Source: Chrysaora quinquecirrha
Taxonomy: Eukaryota; Cnidaria; Scyphozoa; Semaeostomeae; Pelagiidae
Assembly (NCBI GenBank): GCA_014526335.1
Contig: JACTAT010000049.1
Coordinates: 620,001 to 684,000, forward strand
Reading direction: 5' to 3'
Length of the DNA: 64,000 nucleotides
The notes beneath the pieces were generated by a model. It searched no databases, had not been told where the DNA came from, and worked only from the letters and a program-made list of their open reading frames with translations. Shown one piece after another: positions 11,280 to 21,859 of the stretch. Numbering within the stretch: position 1 is the first letter of the stretch; each line of letters begins with the position of its first letter. The position numbers and the translations under genes are program-made.

Positions 11280-11285
11280 AATAAA
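11280..11285 (+). terminator. Poly(A) signal of the Rep-like unit
   Basis: AATAAA begins 14 bases after the stop codon and precedes the iteron array. With the TATA box it defines a compact transcription unit of about 1.5 kb. Confidence 0.5.
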
Positions 11286-11341
11286 CAATACTTTCTATGA
11301 TGATTCATTTTTTGGCCTTTTTTATATGATTTGATTTATAT

Positions 11342-11563
11342 GGTTACGAGTAACCAGCGAGTATCCAACGAGTAACCGTAATAACTCAGCATGGAAACAA
11401 ACGAGTAACCAACGAGTAACCACACTTTTTTATAAAAGATACCTACTATCTATTTTAAATAAAAGAATGGTTACTCGTTGGTAACTCGTATTCTCCATAG
11501 TGAGCCCTTATATTAATTACAGTTACTCATTGGTAACTCGTCGGTTACTCGCAGGTTACTCGT
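11342..11563. promoter_or_regulatory. Inverted iteron array (candidate replication origin or terminal hairpin)
   Basis: Five copies of CGAGTAACC or a one-base variant start at 11347, 11358, 11369, 11402 and 11413. Six copies of the inverse word GGTTACTCG or variants start at 11469, 11480, 11521, 11532, 11543 and 11554. Within each block the spacing is exactly 11 bases, about one helical turn. The two halves form a large imperfect inverted repeat: 11400-11422 pairs with 11468-11490 around an AT-rich 45-base centre. Phased repeats next to a Rep gene are the known form of Rep binding sites. Binding by the adjacent protein is inferred. Confidence 0.75.
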
Positions 11564-11630
11564 TTAATTGTTGATCTGTAAAGCTCGTCTTTGGAGTTTA
11601 TGTTAAGAAAGTTAAAATAAGCAATAACGA

Positions 11631-11700
11631 AATATTAGTGGGGGGCCTGGGGGGTTTTTTGTCCCCCAAGGGACAACCCCGAATTACAGCGCCCCCCTAT
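11631..11700. repeat. G-rich/C-rich self-complementary segment
   Basis: Two runs of six G, then T-rich sequence, then runs of five and six C form a likely stem. AAATATTAG directly precedes the first G run and differs by one base from the CRESS-virus origin consensus nAnTATTAC. A further imperfect palindrome centred on CCTAGG follows near 11722. The match to an origin nonamer may be chance. Confidence 0.4.
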
Positions 11701-12008
11701 ACGAAAAATTCGAAATTTTGGGCCTAGGCCAAAATTTTGGTTAAAAACTGCAAGAAAAGTACTTCCTTTCCTGTACTAAATTATTTACTTCTAAATAAAA
11801 CAGCATTTTAGATTCCACTTAGGCCAAAAATTTTGTCTGACTGAAAAATTGGCGACCAGGTGAGAGAAAATATCGAATTTCTTCCCAACGCTGCAAAGAA
11901 GACTGGAAAGCCACCATTTTGTTGGTTCTTCTTGTGTTGCTGTGTGTAAAAACACTTGAGGCAAGGCTATTACACGGAACGAGGGAATTGGAAGGACTTG
12001 AAATAATA

Positions 12009-12026
12009 TGTAGCCAATTGGCTACA
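12009..12026. repeat. 18-bp perfect palindrome
   Basis: TGTAGCCAATTGGCTACA is its own reverse complement. It lies just beyond the C-terminal end of the Tc1-like transposase and might belong to that element's terminal region, but a matching partner was not found. Confidence 0.5.
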
Positions 12027-12039
12027 GTGGGAAACAAAG

Positions 12040-13010
12040 GGTTAAACGTTGGTCACCAAGGGCTATAATTTTATGCATTCTACTGTTCATTGATCGTATT
12101 ATATTATCTATTGTTTCAATAGGTATTTCGTTCATAACTTTAACAATTCTTTGCTCAAACTCATCCATAGTCTCTGAGGAAATATTTCTTTCGACTGCAT
12201 CTTTATGCAGCTATTTCTTAACCAAAGAGAAAAATTCTATATTGGATTTATATCGGGACTTTGTGGTGGAATAGAAAAGAGTTCTGAATTTACACTTTCC
12301 ATTGCCTCAATGCCCAATTTAGAGTTTTGTGACTGGTCCCCATCTTGAATCCAGATACGTGAGTTCTTCCCTGCTGCAAAAACCATTGCATTGAAATTTT
12401 TTTTATAAAGTTGGCAAAGGTTTGGCCGTTCAACAACTTTTCTGTAAGATATGGCAGCGATTAATTTCACATATTTCCCTCCTGTACCACAAGCTTGACC
12501 CTTGGCAGTACATCCCTGCAGCAGACCCTCACTTTTCATGTGCCATGTCCTTCCTCTCGGAGTCAGAGGTTGATCTCTAGGATTCCTTATATACACAAAT
12601 CTTACGCCAACTAAATAAAACGCTATATCTTTTGTCCAAACATTGACTTCATAGTCTTTAAGCATTTGTTTGGAAAAGGAAACTCGCAGCTTTCTGTCTC
12701 CTTCACTTAGCAATCCTTTGTAGGTAGAAATAACCTTTCGAATTCAGAAATCTTGATACAGTTCTTCTTGAAATGTCACACAGTTCAGCAGAAGCCATAA
12801 GTCTCTTTACTGTCCAGTTAGGATCTTCTTTTCTTTGTTAAGCAAATCAGTCTTCTTTTATCTCTTTCTTTTAGCTTTGCAGGGCGTCCTCTCTATGCTT
12901 TGCTGAAGTTTGTATTTTTAAGCTTACCAAGGTCTCTTTCCAAATTCTATATATCTGTGCACGTGAAGCTCCTGTTTCTCTAATCAGCTCGTTTACATGA
13001 CAGTTGGGCT
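12040..13010 (-). pseudogene. Tc1-like DDE transposase, decayed
   Basis: The open core 12713-12237 reads like Tc1 family transposases: WTKDIAFYLVGVRFVY, then GCTAKGQACGTGGKYVKL, then RIWIQDGDQSQNSK, then IPPQSPDINPI. The first catalytic Asp (usually FYLDG) is Val here; the second is present in IQDGD. At 12240 the frame shifts and the C-terminal third, with the expected Glu region and a TAA/TAG-type break, continues to about 12040. Upstream, 12720-13010 holds a broken helix-turn-helix DNA-binding region with several stops. Its 5' neighbourhood is cut by the BEL element inserted at 13086. Clean terminal inverted repeats were not identified. Confidence 0.8.
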
Positions 13011-13085
13011 TTAGCTTTATATACACTCGTGTAACAGGAGCAATTGGAGTTATTCAACCCATTTTTGTCTGCTTTCTACCCAACT

Positions 13086-13090
13086 GTTTT
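13086..13090. repeat. Target-site duplication, left (GTTTT)
   Basis: GTTTT directly precedes the 5' LTR and is repeated directly after the 3' LTR at 19026-19030. A 5-bp duplication is usual for BEL/Pao integration. Confidence 0.85.
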
Positions 13091-13744
13091 TGTTGCGTAC
13101 AAACAAGAAATAACAAGGGACTTCCAAAGCGCAATGTTTTGTTGTTTATGAATGAGTTTTACCTTGTTCATGAAGAACTCTCACCTTGTTTTCGAATTGA
13201 ACTTTGAACTTTAAGTGTAGACAGATCATACTTCTTACCTTATTTGGGTTGTTTTTCTAATAGTTTACACGATTTTTCTAAATAAGTGAGTAGCCTTATT
13301 CCCAATACGGCAGCTTAAAAAGCTTCATGCAGGCTGTTTTGGGGATTCAGAAATGTAGAGAGTAAAGCGGTGAAGTGCTGTGCTACACTCAGATTTCGCG
13401 TCTTTTTTACCTGGGTTTTGCTGTGTTAGGCTCTTTGCATGAAGTTTTTTATGGCTACGAGGACTAATAGTTTGTAAGTATTAATTTATTTTTTTTTGTT
13501 ATTGTTTTGCTTTTAACATTAAAGATCGCCCTTTGTTATTAAACCTTGGATGAGATGTATTTTGACGTTTGTAGTTGATAATTTATTTAATTTTTTACTA
13601 GCAAACCGCACGTTTATGGATGTATTTTCGAGCAAACAGTTGTCCTTTATTGCTGTGTTCTCTGGGTTGCCTTGAAGTACAATTTGAATGTTGTGTGAGT
13701 TTCTATACCCTGTAGCTGGCTGTGAATGCAAAACTAAAACTACA
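13091..13744 (+). repeat. 5' LTR of the BEL/Pao element
   Basis: Matches 18372-19025 over its whole 654-bp length, with TG...CA ends. No convincing tRNA primer-binding match was seen immediately after it. Confidence 0.93.
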
Positions 13745-13780
13745 TCAGTTTGAAACTAGTCAATTGTCAAATCGTTGGTG

Positions 13781-15789
13781 ATGGAAGAAGAGAAGAGCCA
13801 CGCTCAGATGACAAATGCAGACGAGATTCATGTTTTGGAAGGAGAAACCCGATTCAGGCGAAAAAATGTCACTGTGGATTGGGAAGGTGTCGATGCTGAG
13901 AAAAGAAGGACGCTGAAACAAGCAAGAGGCAATGCAAAGCGAGGTTTGACTCTTGCCCTGAGGCAGATTTCAGATGCGTTATTGACAGAGGGTTCGATTG
14001 GAGATGCAGTGGCAAGCGAACAGAATCTGGTGCAAGTTTTTGAAAGGTTCAAACAAGCATGTGATTCATACAAGGATTCATTGACTAATGAAGATGACTT
14101 GAACGAATGCATGGCGTATTTTCATGAGGCTGAAGTACGATTCATGGCTATGAAAGATCGACTTGCGCTACACTTGCAGACAAGAGAGAAATTTCATGAC
14201 AAAAAAACCACAAATGAAAAAAAAAACATTTCTGGACTCGGTAAGTGAGACTAACTCTCAAAATAGCTCTCTTTCTAGGTCTTCAAATGCAACCAGTGAT
14301 GCTCAGTGATTTTAGTAACCCTGTTACATCATTTACTCGACTTACGCCGTTTAGTGCAGGCATGAAATACGGTGAATCAAATATGAATCATTTATCTCTA
14401 CAACAGTACGTCAATCAAGAACCTTCATGGCAAGTCAGAAAGGATAGAGCACCGTTGAATGTTCAAAATGAAATTGGGTCGGATCCAAATGCCACAGACA
14501 CAGGCGTTCAATATCTGGAAGTGATGAAAAATTTAGCTGTTGCCACACTTTTTCCAAAGTCTGAGATGATATCATTTGATGGTAACCCTTTGAAGTATTA
14601 TACCTTTTTGAGATCTTTTGAGACTAACGTATAGAAAGACACATATGACTTCAGCAGACGGCTACAGCCTCTGGTCCAGTTTTGCACAGGTAAAGCAAGG
14701 AAGGTTGTTGAAAATTGCATACTTTTGGAGCCTGAAGAAGGGGACAAGGAAGCAAAGAGACTACTTGCAGAACGGTTTGGTGATAGATTCAAGGTGACAA
14801 ACTCTTGCATAACCAAAATTTCCGATGGTCCAAAACTGAAGCCTGGTGACAGAGAAGGATTAATTGATTTGGCGGACGACCTGCAAAACTGTGAGATTAC
14901 GTTAAAGGCAACCGGAAGGCTGACTCAGGTCAACAGCGAAGACAGATTGGTGAAAATCCTCGAGCGTTGTCCTGGCTTTGTTAAGTCACGATGGCAGACG
15001 AGAGTACAGGAAATCAGGAAAGAAGAACGTGACCCTAACATCGAAGATATTAGAAAGCTTATAAGAAAGATTGCAACGGAGAAGAACGATCCAGTATTTG
15101 GCAGCATAATGGATAGTGAGAGTGGAAAATTCACAACGAGAGATAAGAACACGGGGAGATCTGGAAAAACTGGAGGAAGATCACAACAACAACGGAGTAT
15201 GAATTTCAGCATCCAGACTGAAGAAACCAAGGAACGAGTAGTTGAAAGAAACGAAAGTGTCAAATGCAAGTTCTGCGAACAGGAACACAAGATAGAACAG
15301 TGTGAAAATTTCAAGAGGAAGAATGGTGAGGAACAGTTTAAATTTGTAAGATCCAAAAAACTCTGTGATAACTGTCTGTCCCAATTCCACTTTTCTGCTG
15401 GTTGCAAGCGACGCAAAGAATGCACCATTCCTGATTGTGGATTGAGAAGCAAGCATATGACATCTTTGCACCAATCATTTTTGGAAATTGAACAGAGACG
15501 TTCAGAAGAAAACAAATTGACTGGCAGACCACAAAAGCAAAGTAGTGAGGTAACTCGTGACAAGAAATTTGTTGGTGTAACAAGTCACATTGGGGCCGGA
15601 CGTGGTAGTAAAGCACTTTCAATTGTTCCAGTAAAAGTAAAAGGACATGGTGAAAGAAAGGTAATCACTACTTATGCATTACTTGACAATGGTTCAACTG
15701 CATCATTTTGCACAGATAGTCTACTGAAGAAACTTGGAATACAAGGAAAAAGGTGTCAGCTGTCAGTGGCGACAATCAACAGTGAATAG
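13781..15789 (+). pseudogene. BEL/Pao Gag, zinc knuckles and protease, frame-broken
   Basis: An ATG at 13781 opens a helical Gag start (to 14248). A run of ten A at 14217-14226 marks a frameshift. The frame resumes in 14245-14634 and, after a TAG at 14632-14634, continues in the same frame from 14725. The DUF1759-like Gag core spans about 14570-15100. A CX2CX3HX4C knuckle is CKFCEQEHKIEQC near 15268-15306, followed by a Cys-rich block near 15361-15435. The aspartic protease is TYALLDNGSTASFCTDSLLK near 15669-15728, with the DxGS/T active site visible as DNGST. The frame ends in a TAG at 15787-15789, and protease-RT linker sequence between 15790 and 15970 is scrambled over several frames. Confidence 0.85.
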
Positions 15790-15973
15790 AAAAATTATTA
15801 AAGTTCGATAGCAAGCTTGGACATCACGGATCTAGAGGAGAATGTTTTCATCGAGCTGCTATGTGTGTTTTCCACAAAGATGTTGAATGTTTCACCTGAA
15901 GCAATTACAAAACAGGAAGATGTCAACTGATGGCCGTATTTCAGCAAAGTGAAATTACCAGCTGAATTGCATA

Positions 15974-18207
15974 ATGGCGAAGTCTATTCTCATTGGTGTC
16001 GATGTACCAGAAGCATTGCAGCCTGACAAGATAATAAAAGCAAAACAAGGTGGACCGTATGCTGTTCGAACAAAATTTGGTTGGACATTAAATGGACCAA
16101 TAGGAAGACTGGGAGCAAAAGGTAAACATTGTTATCACTTGAATTTTTCTCGTGATGACCTCCTCAACGAGCAGCTTCGAAAGTATTTCAACCAAGAATT
16201 TAACGAGTCCTTTGCTGATGAGAACAAAATGATGTCCGTGGAAGATAAAAAGGCCATGTCAGTCTTTGAAGAACCAGTAAAGATTGTTGATGGACACTAT
16301 CAAGTTGCAATTCCGTGGAAGAACCCATCACCTTGTCTTCCAAACAATCGTGCCATGGCGGAACACAGACTACAGCATTTGAAAAGAAGATTGGCAAAGA
16401 ATTCTGACCTTTGCTGCAAATATTCAAATTTCATAGACGACCTGCTAATCAAAGGCTATGCTAGAAAGGTTCCAGAAGATCAAATAAGTGACAGCAGTGG
16501 TGTCGTATGGTATCTATCTCATCACAACGTTATTCATCCGAAAAAACCTGACAAAGTAAGAGTAGTATTTGACTGCCCAGCCAAGTACCGTGGTGAGTCC
16601 CTCAATGGGAATGTCTTGCAGGGTCCAAACCTAACAAATTCGCTCATTTGGTGTTCTCATCCGATTTCGTCAAGAGCCCGTGGCTGTGATAGCAGATGTG
16701 GAGGCTATGTTTCATCAAGTGCGTGTCGATCCCAAAGATGTTGGCTCTCTAAGATTCCTTTGGTTTCCTGCTGGTGATACTGATGCTTAGCCAGAAGAAT
16801 TTCAAATGCTAGTGCATCTTTTTGGCGGAGTATGGTCTCCCAGCTATGCTGCATATGCTTTCAGAAAAACTGCAATGGACAACACAGACAAGTTTGACAG
16901 CGATTACAGTGCAACGAAATTTCTACGTAGACGACTTGCTGAAATCTGTAAAGAGCTCAGAAGATGCGATCAAGATCTATACAAAAACAAGTAAGCTTCT
17001 TTCTCTTGGTGGTTTCCATTTGACCAAGTGGATCAGCAACAAAAGAGACGTATTGGATTCAATACCACAGTCAGAACTGACGAAGGATTTGAAGAACATT
17101 GATTTTGAGACTGAGAAGCTGCCTGTGGAAAGAGCTTTGGGTATGCAATGGAATGTTGAGAATGACAAGTTCCTGTACAACATCAACATTATGGACAAGC
17201 CATCCACAAGAAGGGGTATGCTAAGTATAATCTTGTCGATCTATGATCCTCTTGGCTTTGTGTCTCCTTTGATTCTACGATCAAAAATCATAATGCAGAA
17301 TTTGTGTCGCAAGAAACTTGGATGGCACGAAAACATACTGGCAGAAGATCTTATAGACTGGAGGAAGTGGTTGAAAGAATTACCAACAATTGAGCAATTT
17401 TCAATTGAGAGGTGCATCAAGCCAGACAACTTTGGAGATGTTATTCATACTGAGCTACATCATTTTTCTGACGCATCTGAGGTTGGCTACGGTGCAGTTA
17501 CGTATCTCAGATCAGTGAACAACGAGGGAAATATCCACTGCTCATTCATACTTGGCAAATCAAGACTAACACCGATCAAACCTGTGACAATTCCAAGATT
17601 GGAACTTACTGCTGCTACAGTTGCTGTCAAGCTTGATAAAATGGTTAGAAGAGAACTTGACATTCCAATTGATAAATCATATTTTTGGACAGACAGTACA
17701 TCCGTGTTGAAGTATATCAAGAATGAAAACAAGAGATTTCAAACATTCGTTGCAAATAGGCTTGCAGTTATTCATGATGGTACAAATCCAGATCAGTGGT
17801 TTTACATTGATACAGTGTTGAATCCGGCAGATGATGCCTCAAGAGGTCTTACAGCTGGTCATCTAATCAATAGTGCTAGATGGATCAGAGGCCCAGAATT
17901 CCTTTGGAATAGTAATTCATATTGTAAAGACAACTTACAACAAATTTTTGACATTTCAGAAGATGATCCTGAATTGAAAAGGTCAATGCAGTCACATGCT
18001 TTGAATGTTGGAGAAGCCAAAGATATGACCGAATTCATCTTCTCAAAATACTCTGTCTGGAATCAGTTGAAGAAGACAGTTGCATGGTTGCTTTGCTACA
18101 AGCACTGGCTACGTCTGAAGATACAAAGAGACAAGGAAGCATTGAAATCAGTCAAAAAGGGAAGAATTACAGTAGAGGAGATGAGACAGGCAGAGATGGG
18201 CTTGTAA
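15974..18207 (+). pseudogene. BEL/Pao reverse transcriptase and RNase H, frame-broken
   Basis: RT begins with FGWTLNGPIG near 16075-16104. A frameshift at about 16645 moves motif A ([12 protein letters not shown], about 16696-16731) to another frame. A TAG near 16788-16790 follows, then GGVWSPSYAAYAFRKTA. A second frameshift at about 16915 precedes the active site YVDDLLKSV (about 16924-16950) in the 16822-18207 frame. The Pao-specific block SIYDPLGFVSPL is near 17239-17274. RNase H shows HFSDASEVGYGAV, IPRLELTAA and YFWTDSTSVLKYI, with catalytic-type acidic residues intact. The frame stops at 18205-18207. The 1.4-kb C-terminal ORF remains open, so this half decayed least. Confidence 0.88.
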
Positions 18208-18305
18208 GATCTGTCAAGGTGAAAACGATGAGATCGGAATTGGTGAGGCCTATTGACAAACTTTGCCTGCTGGAAGCTGCTGATGATCCACAGAACAGCA
18301 CATGA
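18195..18305 (+). pseudogene. Integrase C-terminal remnant after internal deletion
   Basis: In the frame ending at the TGA 18303-18305, GRDGLVRSVKVKT is followed by RPIDKLCLLEA. This pattern is the extreme C-terminal end of BEL/Pao integrases. The zinc-binding and catalytic DDE portions, normally several hundred codons, are missing between the RNase H tail (ending MRQAEMGL) and this remnant. The junction is around 18185-18210. Confidence 0.7.
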
Positions 18306-18371
18306 TTTGTACAGCAATTGGTCAAGAAGTTAGAAACAGTTTCCTGGTGGTCCACTGTTTGGGGCCGGATA

Positions 18372-19025
18372 TGTTGCATACAAACAAGAAATAACAAGGG
18401 ACTTCCAAAGCGCAATGTTTTGTTGTTTATGAATGAGTTTTACCTTGTTCACGAAGAACTCTGACCTTGTTTTCGAATTGAACTTTGAACTTTAAGTGTA
18501 GACAGATCATGCTTTTTACCTTATTTGGGTTGTTTTTCTCGTAGTTTACACGATTTTTCTAAATAAGTGAGTAGCCTTATTCCCAATACGGCAGCTTTAA
18601 AAGCTTCATGCAGGCGGTTTTGGGGATTCAGAAATGTAGAGAGTAAAGCGGTGAAGTGCTGTGCTACACTCAGATTTCGCGTCTTTTTTACCTGGGTTTT
18701 GCTGTGTTAGGCTCTTCGCATGAAGTTTTTTATGGCTACGAGGACTAATAGTTTGTAAGTATTATTTCATTTTTTTTTGTTATTGTTTTGCTTTTAACAT
18801 TAAAGATTGCCCTTTATTATTAAGTCTTGGATGAGATGTATTTTGACATTTGTAGTTGATAATTTATTTAATTTTTTACTAGCAAACCGCACGTTTATGG
18901 ATGTATTTTCGAGCAAACAGTTGTCCTTTATTGCTGTGTTCTCTGGGTTGCCTCGAAGTACAATTTGAATGTTGTGTGAGTTTCTATACCCTGTAGCTGG
19001 CTGTGAATGCAAAACTAAAACTACA
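18372..19025 (+). repeat. 3' LTR of the BEL/Pao element
   Basis: Starts TGTTGC and ends CTACA. It pairs with the 5' LTR at the same length. The duplicated GTTTT follows at 19026-19030. Confidence 0.93.
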
Positions 19026-19209
19026 GTTTTTTCTGATCATTGCCTCTCGTTATTCATTTGACGTCACATTAACTTATAATTTATGAAAATAGAGCACCTG
19101 ACATTGAATTTATGTCCAATGTACCTTTAGTGTCCACTTCAATTTCATACATTGTCGGTTTTCCTTGGAATAGGTTGTCATTGGTCGGAAGGAAATCAAG
19201 GAAATCATA

Positions 19210-21857
19210 TCAACTAAATTTCCGAAGTGCTCTATCATCTAAGGAGAACTCTCCTCTTCCTCTCGCAAACTCAGCATTTTCTTCCTCCCTCACCTCAGCC
19301 TCCTCTCCTTGTCTTTGCTCTGTGTCCTCTACTCCATTCTCCTCTGCACTCACTTCTTCTCTCTCCTCTAAATTTTCTCCATTTCTTTCCCTGACACCCT
19401 CTCCACTCTCAATTCCACCACCATTGCCACCCTCACCCACTCTGTTCTCATTGTTGTTGCTCTGCCTTCCCACATTTTGCAACACAAAAAAAGAGCAGCT
19501 TTCAAGCACCCGATCAAGCTCAACAACGGACAACTTTGGGCTTGCATTTGGAGATTGGAAGGGAACATCATCTGGCCACCAGAGTGGCTTAGGGTTCTTC
19601 CATAAACTTCTCTTTTTGATAATCCCTGTTAGCAAAAAGATGTTACATAGATTATTTGTACAACAAAGAAATATACTCAGAGGATTTATTTCTTCATAAA
19701 AACAATGGCTTATATAGGCTACTAGATTTGATGCCTGTCAATCCTGCGGATTTTGACATGCTGCAAAAGGTCAATCTTTTCATTGCTTTATCACAATTCT
19801 CCATTGTGTGGAAGAGAACTGCAGCAAGTGTTTTTTACAGTACACATTAGTATGTATTCTTACATCACGAAGAATTGCAAGATATAATTACTCTGTTGAA
19901 TGTAGATACATGCAGTGGGTAGTCTGTATGTATGTAGCCATGTTTATTGGAAAACACATGTCAAGACAATTAAATTTGACTGTAGGAAGTCAGGCTTTAT
20001 GTGCACAAACCATTGTTGAATTTACATACCATTTCCTAAGACTGCACTTGTTACCAGTTTTCTTTTGCCATCAACATTTAAGTTAAAAATGTTGTCTCTC
20101 ATTAGGATGTCAACAACAGAGGGATCGAGATCTAGAAGCAGTAATATTTCTTAAGTACTACAACCATACCCAAAAATTAATTACCATAAAGCAAAAACAA
20201 TAGCAATTCAAAATAGACACACCTGAAGTTGACCTAACTGGCATTTCACGAGAGTTACCCAAGCGATTCATGTGAAGCTGCTCAGCAATCCTTAAAAATT
20301 CCGCTTTTACCACTGGGTGAGATGCAAATTCTTGAAATTCAGGTTGACCTGGGATAATGAAATATATCATTATGAATAGTGAAAAAACTGAAGAAAATGT
20401 AACTGTTCATTCAATTCTCTACCCTTGCTATCGAAACAAACATGACAAACATGAGAAACACGACAAACAAACATGACAAATTTTTCTACAAATTGTGTGT
20501 CCCACTGAAAGAAAATCAATAATCAAATATGCTTGTTTCCTTACCTGTTGGCTTAATGCACATATTGCCACTTTTGTTCATAACAAGAGTCAAACACACT
20601 GACGGTAATCCAGTTTCCTTATACCAGTTTGATAACTAAGATTGACAGAGATAACAGAGATAAAAGCATGGCTCTTAAGCATTCCAAGCAATACTTTGGA
20701 CATCAATTGCTCATAGACCATTGAATAGAAGATGACCAAGATTCTTGTGGAAATTACCAAGGAAAAGAAGTACAGTAATCAGCAATCACTTACCAATGAA
20801 TCTAAGCTTTTCAGCTTTTGTTTATTTGTTTTGTTTCGGTCTGAGGCATTTGGCTTGAAGGAATGAATGGCAGGACCTCTGAATTTCTAGAAAATGAAGC
20901 ATAGATACCATTTACTCACTTGTGATGTAGCATATCTTTTTACAATGCCATCACTATATGCACATTAATTTTTGAAATACAATACATGTATTTTAATGCC
21001 AGTGCAGCTGTATTGTAACTTTTATGATGTGAAAAAATATCATAAAAATGATAACAATAATCTTATCCCACTTATCTCAGGCTTCTTACAGTAGTGTAAA
21101 TTGCCATTGTGATGTCCTCAAAACACCATTAGCAACATTCTAAAACAGCGCCAAGAACATGTCTACTGCTCTATAGCCCTTTAAATCAACCATCAAGATT
21201 TTCAGTAGAACTAAAAAATCTCAATGCTTGGTCCAGAGGGCAGCAGATGAAAGGTGTGCTGTAGCTGGTTTTGCTTTCCAGTCAATCAAACCCTATAATA
21301 AAAAGCCTCTTAATTGTTTTTTTCTCAAATATATTCTAGAAATGGTACTGGAATTGGTTTCCATTTCTAGCCATCAAGCCACGTATATCACTACTATCCA
21401 AGGAAGATCAGAGGAACAGTGGAAATGCGATTTAGCACAGCGTACCTAGCCAATCAAAAAATTAAGTAGAAATTTGTGAAATTTGAATGAATAGAATTCT
21501 AGGGACCAGAATACGACAAAAAAAGGCGACCTATCTGTCTGGTATCCATAATACAGCTGAACAGCTCACTACACTACTGCTGGTGTCATATAATGCATCA
21601 AACTTTTACGTAATGACACACTGACATAAAAGTTAAGCAGCTCATTAATAGTTTCGGCCTTTAATAGCAAATAGTAGAACTGCAAGTAGTACCTTCCTGC
21701 TTGGTTGTTCCTGTTCATCATCATCGATATGACTACTATCGTTGTCGTCATTAGTGCCGGTGCTGGCGCTATCACGATCATCATTTTGATTTTCACCTGC
21801 ACCTTCAGCGTCCACTTCGCGGTCAAGATGAGCCGGGTCAGTTGCCATAAAATCCAT
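19210..21857 (-). CDS. Six-exon host gene of unknown function, 336-residue product
   Basis: Minus-strand exons: 21857-21693 (ATG), 20886-20794, 20635-20545, 20348-20223, 20149-20030 and 19625-19210 (TGA at 19212-19210). Every internal border has AG/GT and all phases agree. Total length is 1,011 bases, exactly 337 codons with the stop. The N-terminus is acidic (Asp/Glu/Asn-rich, about 55 residues). The middle has KFRGPAIHSFKPNASDR, then LSNWYKETGLPSVCLTLVMN, GQPEFQEFASHPVVKAEFLR and LDPSVVDILMRDNIFNLNVD. The last exon starts with KRSLWKNPKPLWWPDDVPFQ and ends in a Glu/Gly-rich tail. I do not recognise the family. The WWPDDVPF block is the most distinctive part. There is no signal peptide or clear membrane segment, so a nuclear or cytoplasmic protein is likely. 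The BEL insertion ends 185 bases beyond its 3' end. Confidence 0.75.
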
Positions 21858-21859
21858 CG

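Larger units (their letters stand above)
13091..19025 (+). mobile_element. BEL/Pao LTR retrotransposon, complete ends, integrase-deleted
   Basis: A 5,935-bp element with 654-bp LTRs starting TG and ending CA, and a GTTTT duplication on both sides. Internally it carries Gag (13781 onward), zinc knuckles, an aspartic protease and RT/RNase H, then a short integrase C-terminal remnant. The GGGGCCGG tract at 18361-18368 before the 3' LTR is the likely polypurine-type priming site. The LTRs differ at roughly 18 positions by eye (about 3%), so the insertion is not recent. It landed next to the Tc1-like pseudogene. Frameshifts, stops and loss of the integrase core make it non-autonomous. Confidence 0.92.

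Noticed and set aside
14241..14280. A 38-base GTAAGT...TCTAG segment in BEL gag that looks like a tiny intron
   Set aside because: It is shorter than usual animal introns, and a slip at the A10 run (14217-14226) explains the frame change equally well.
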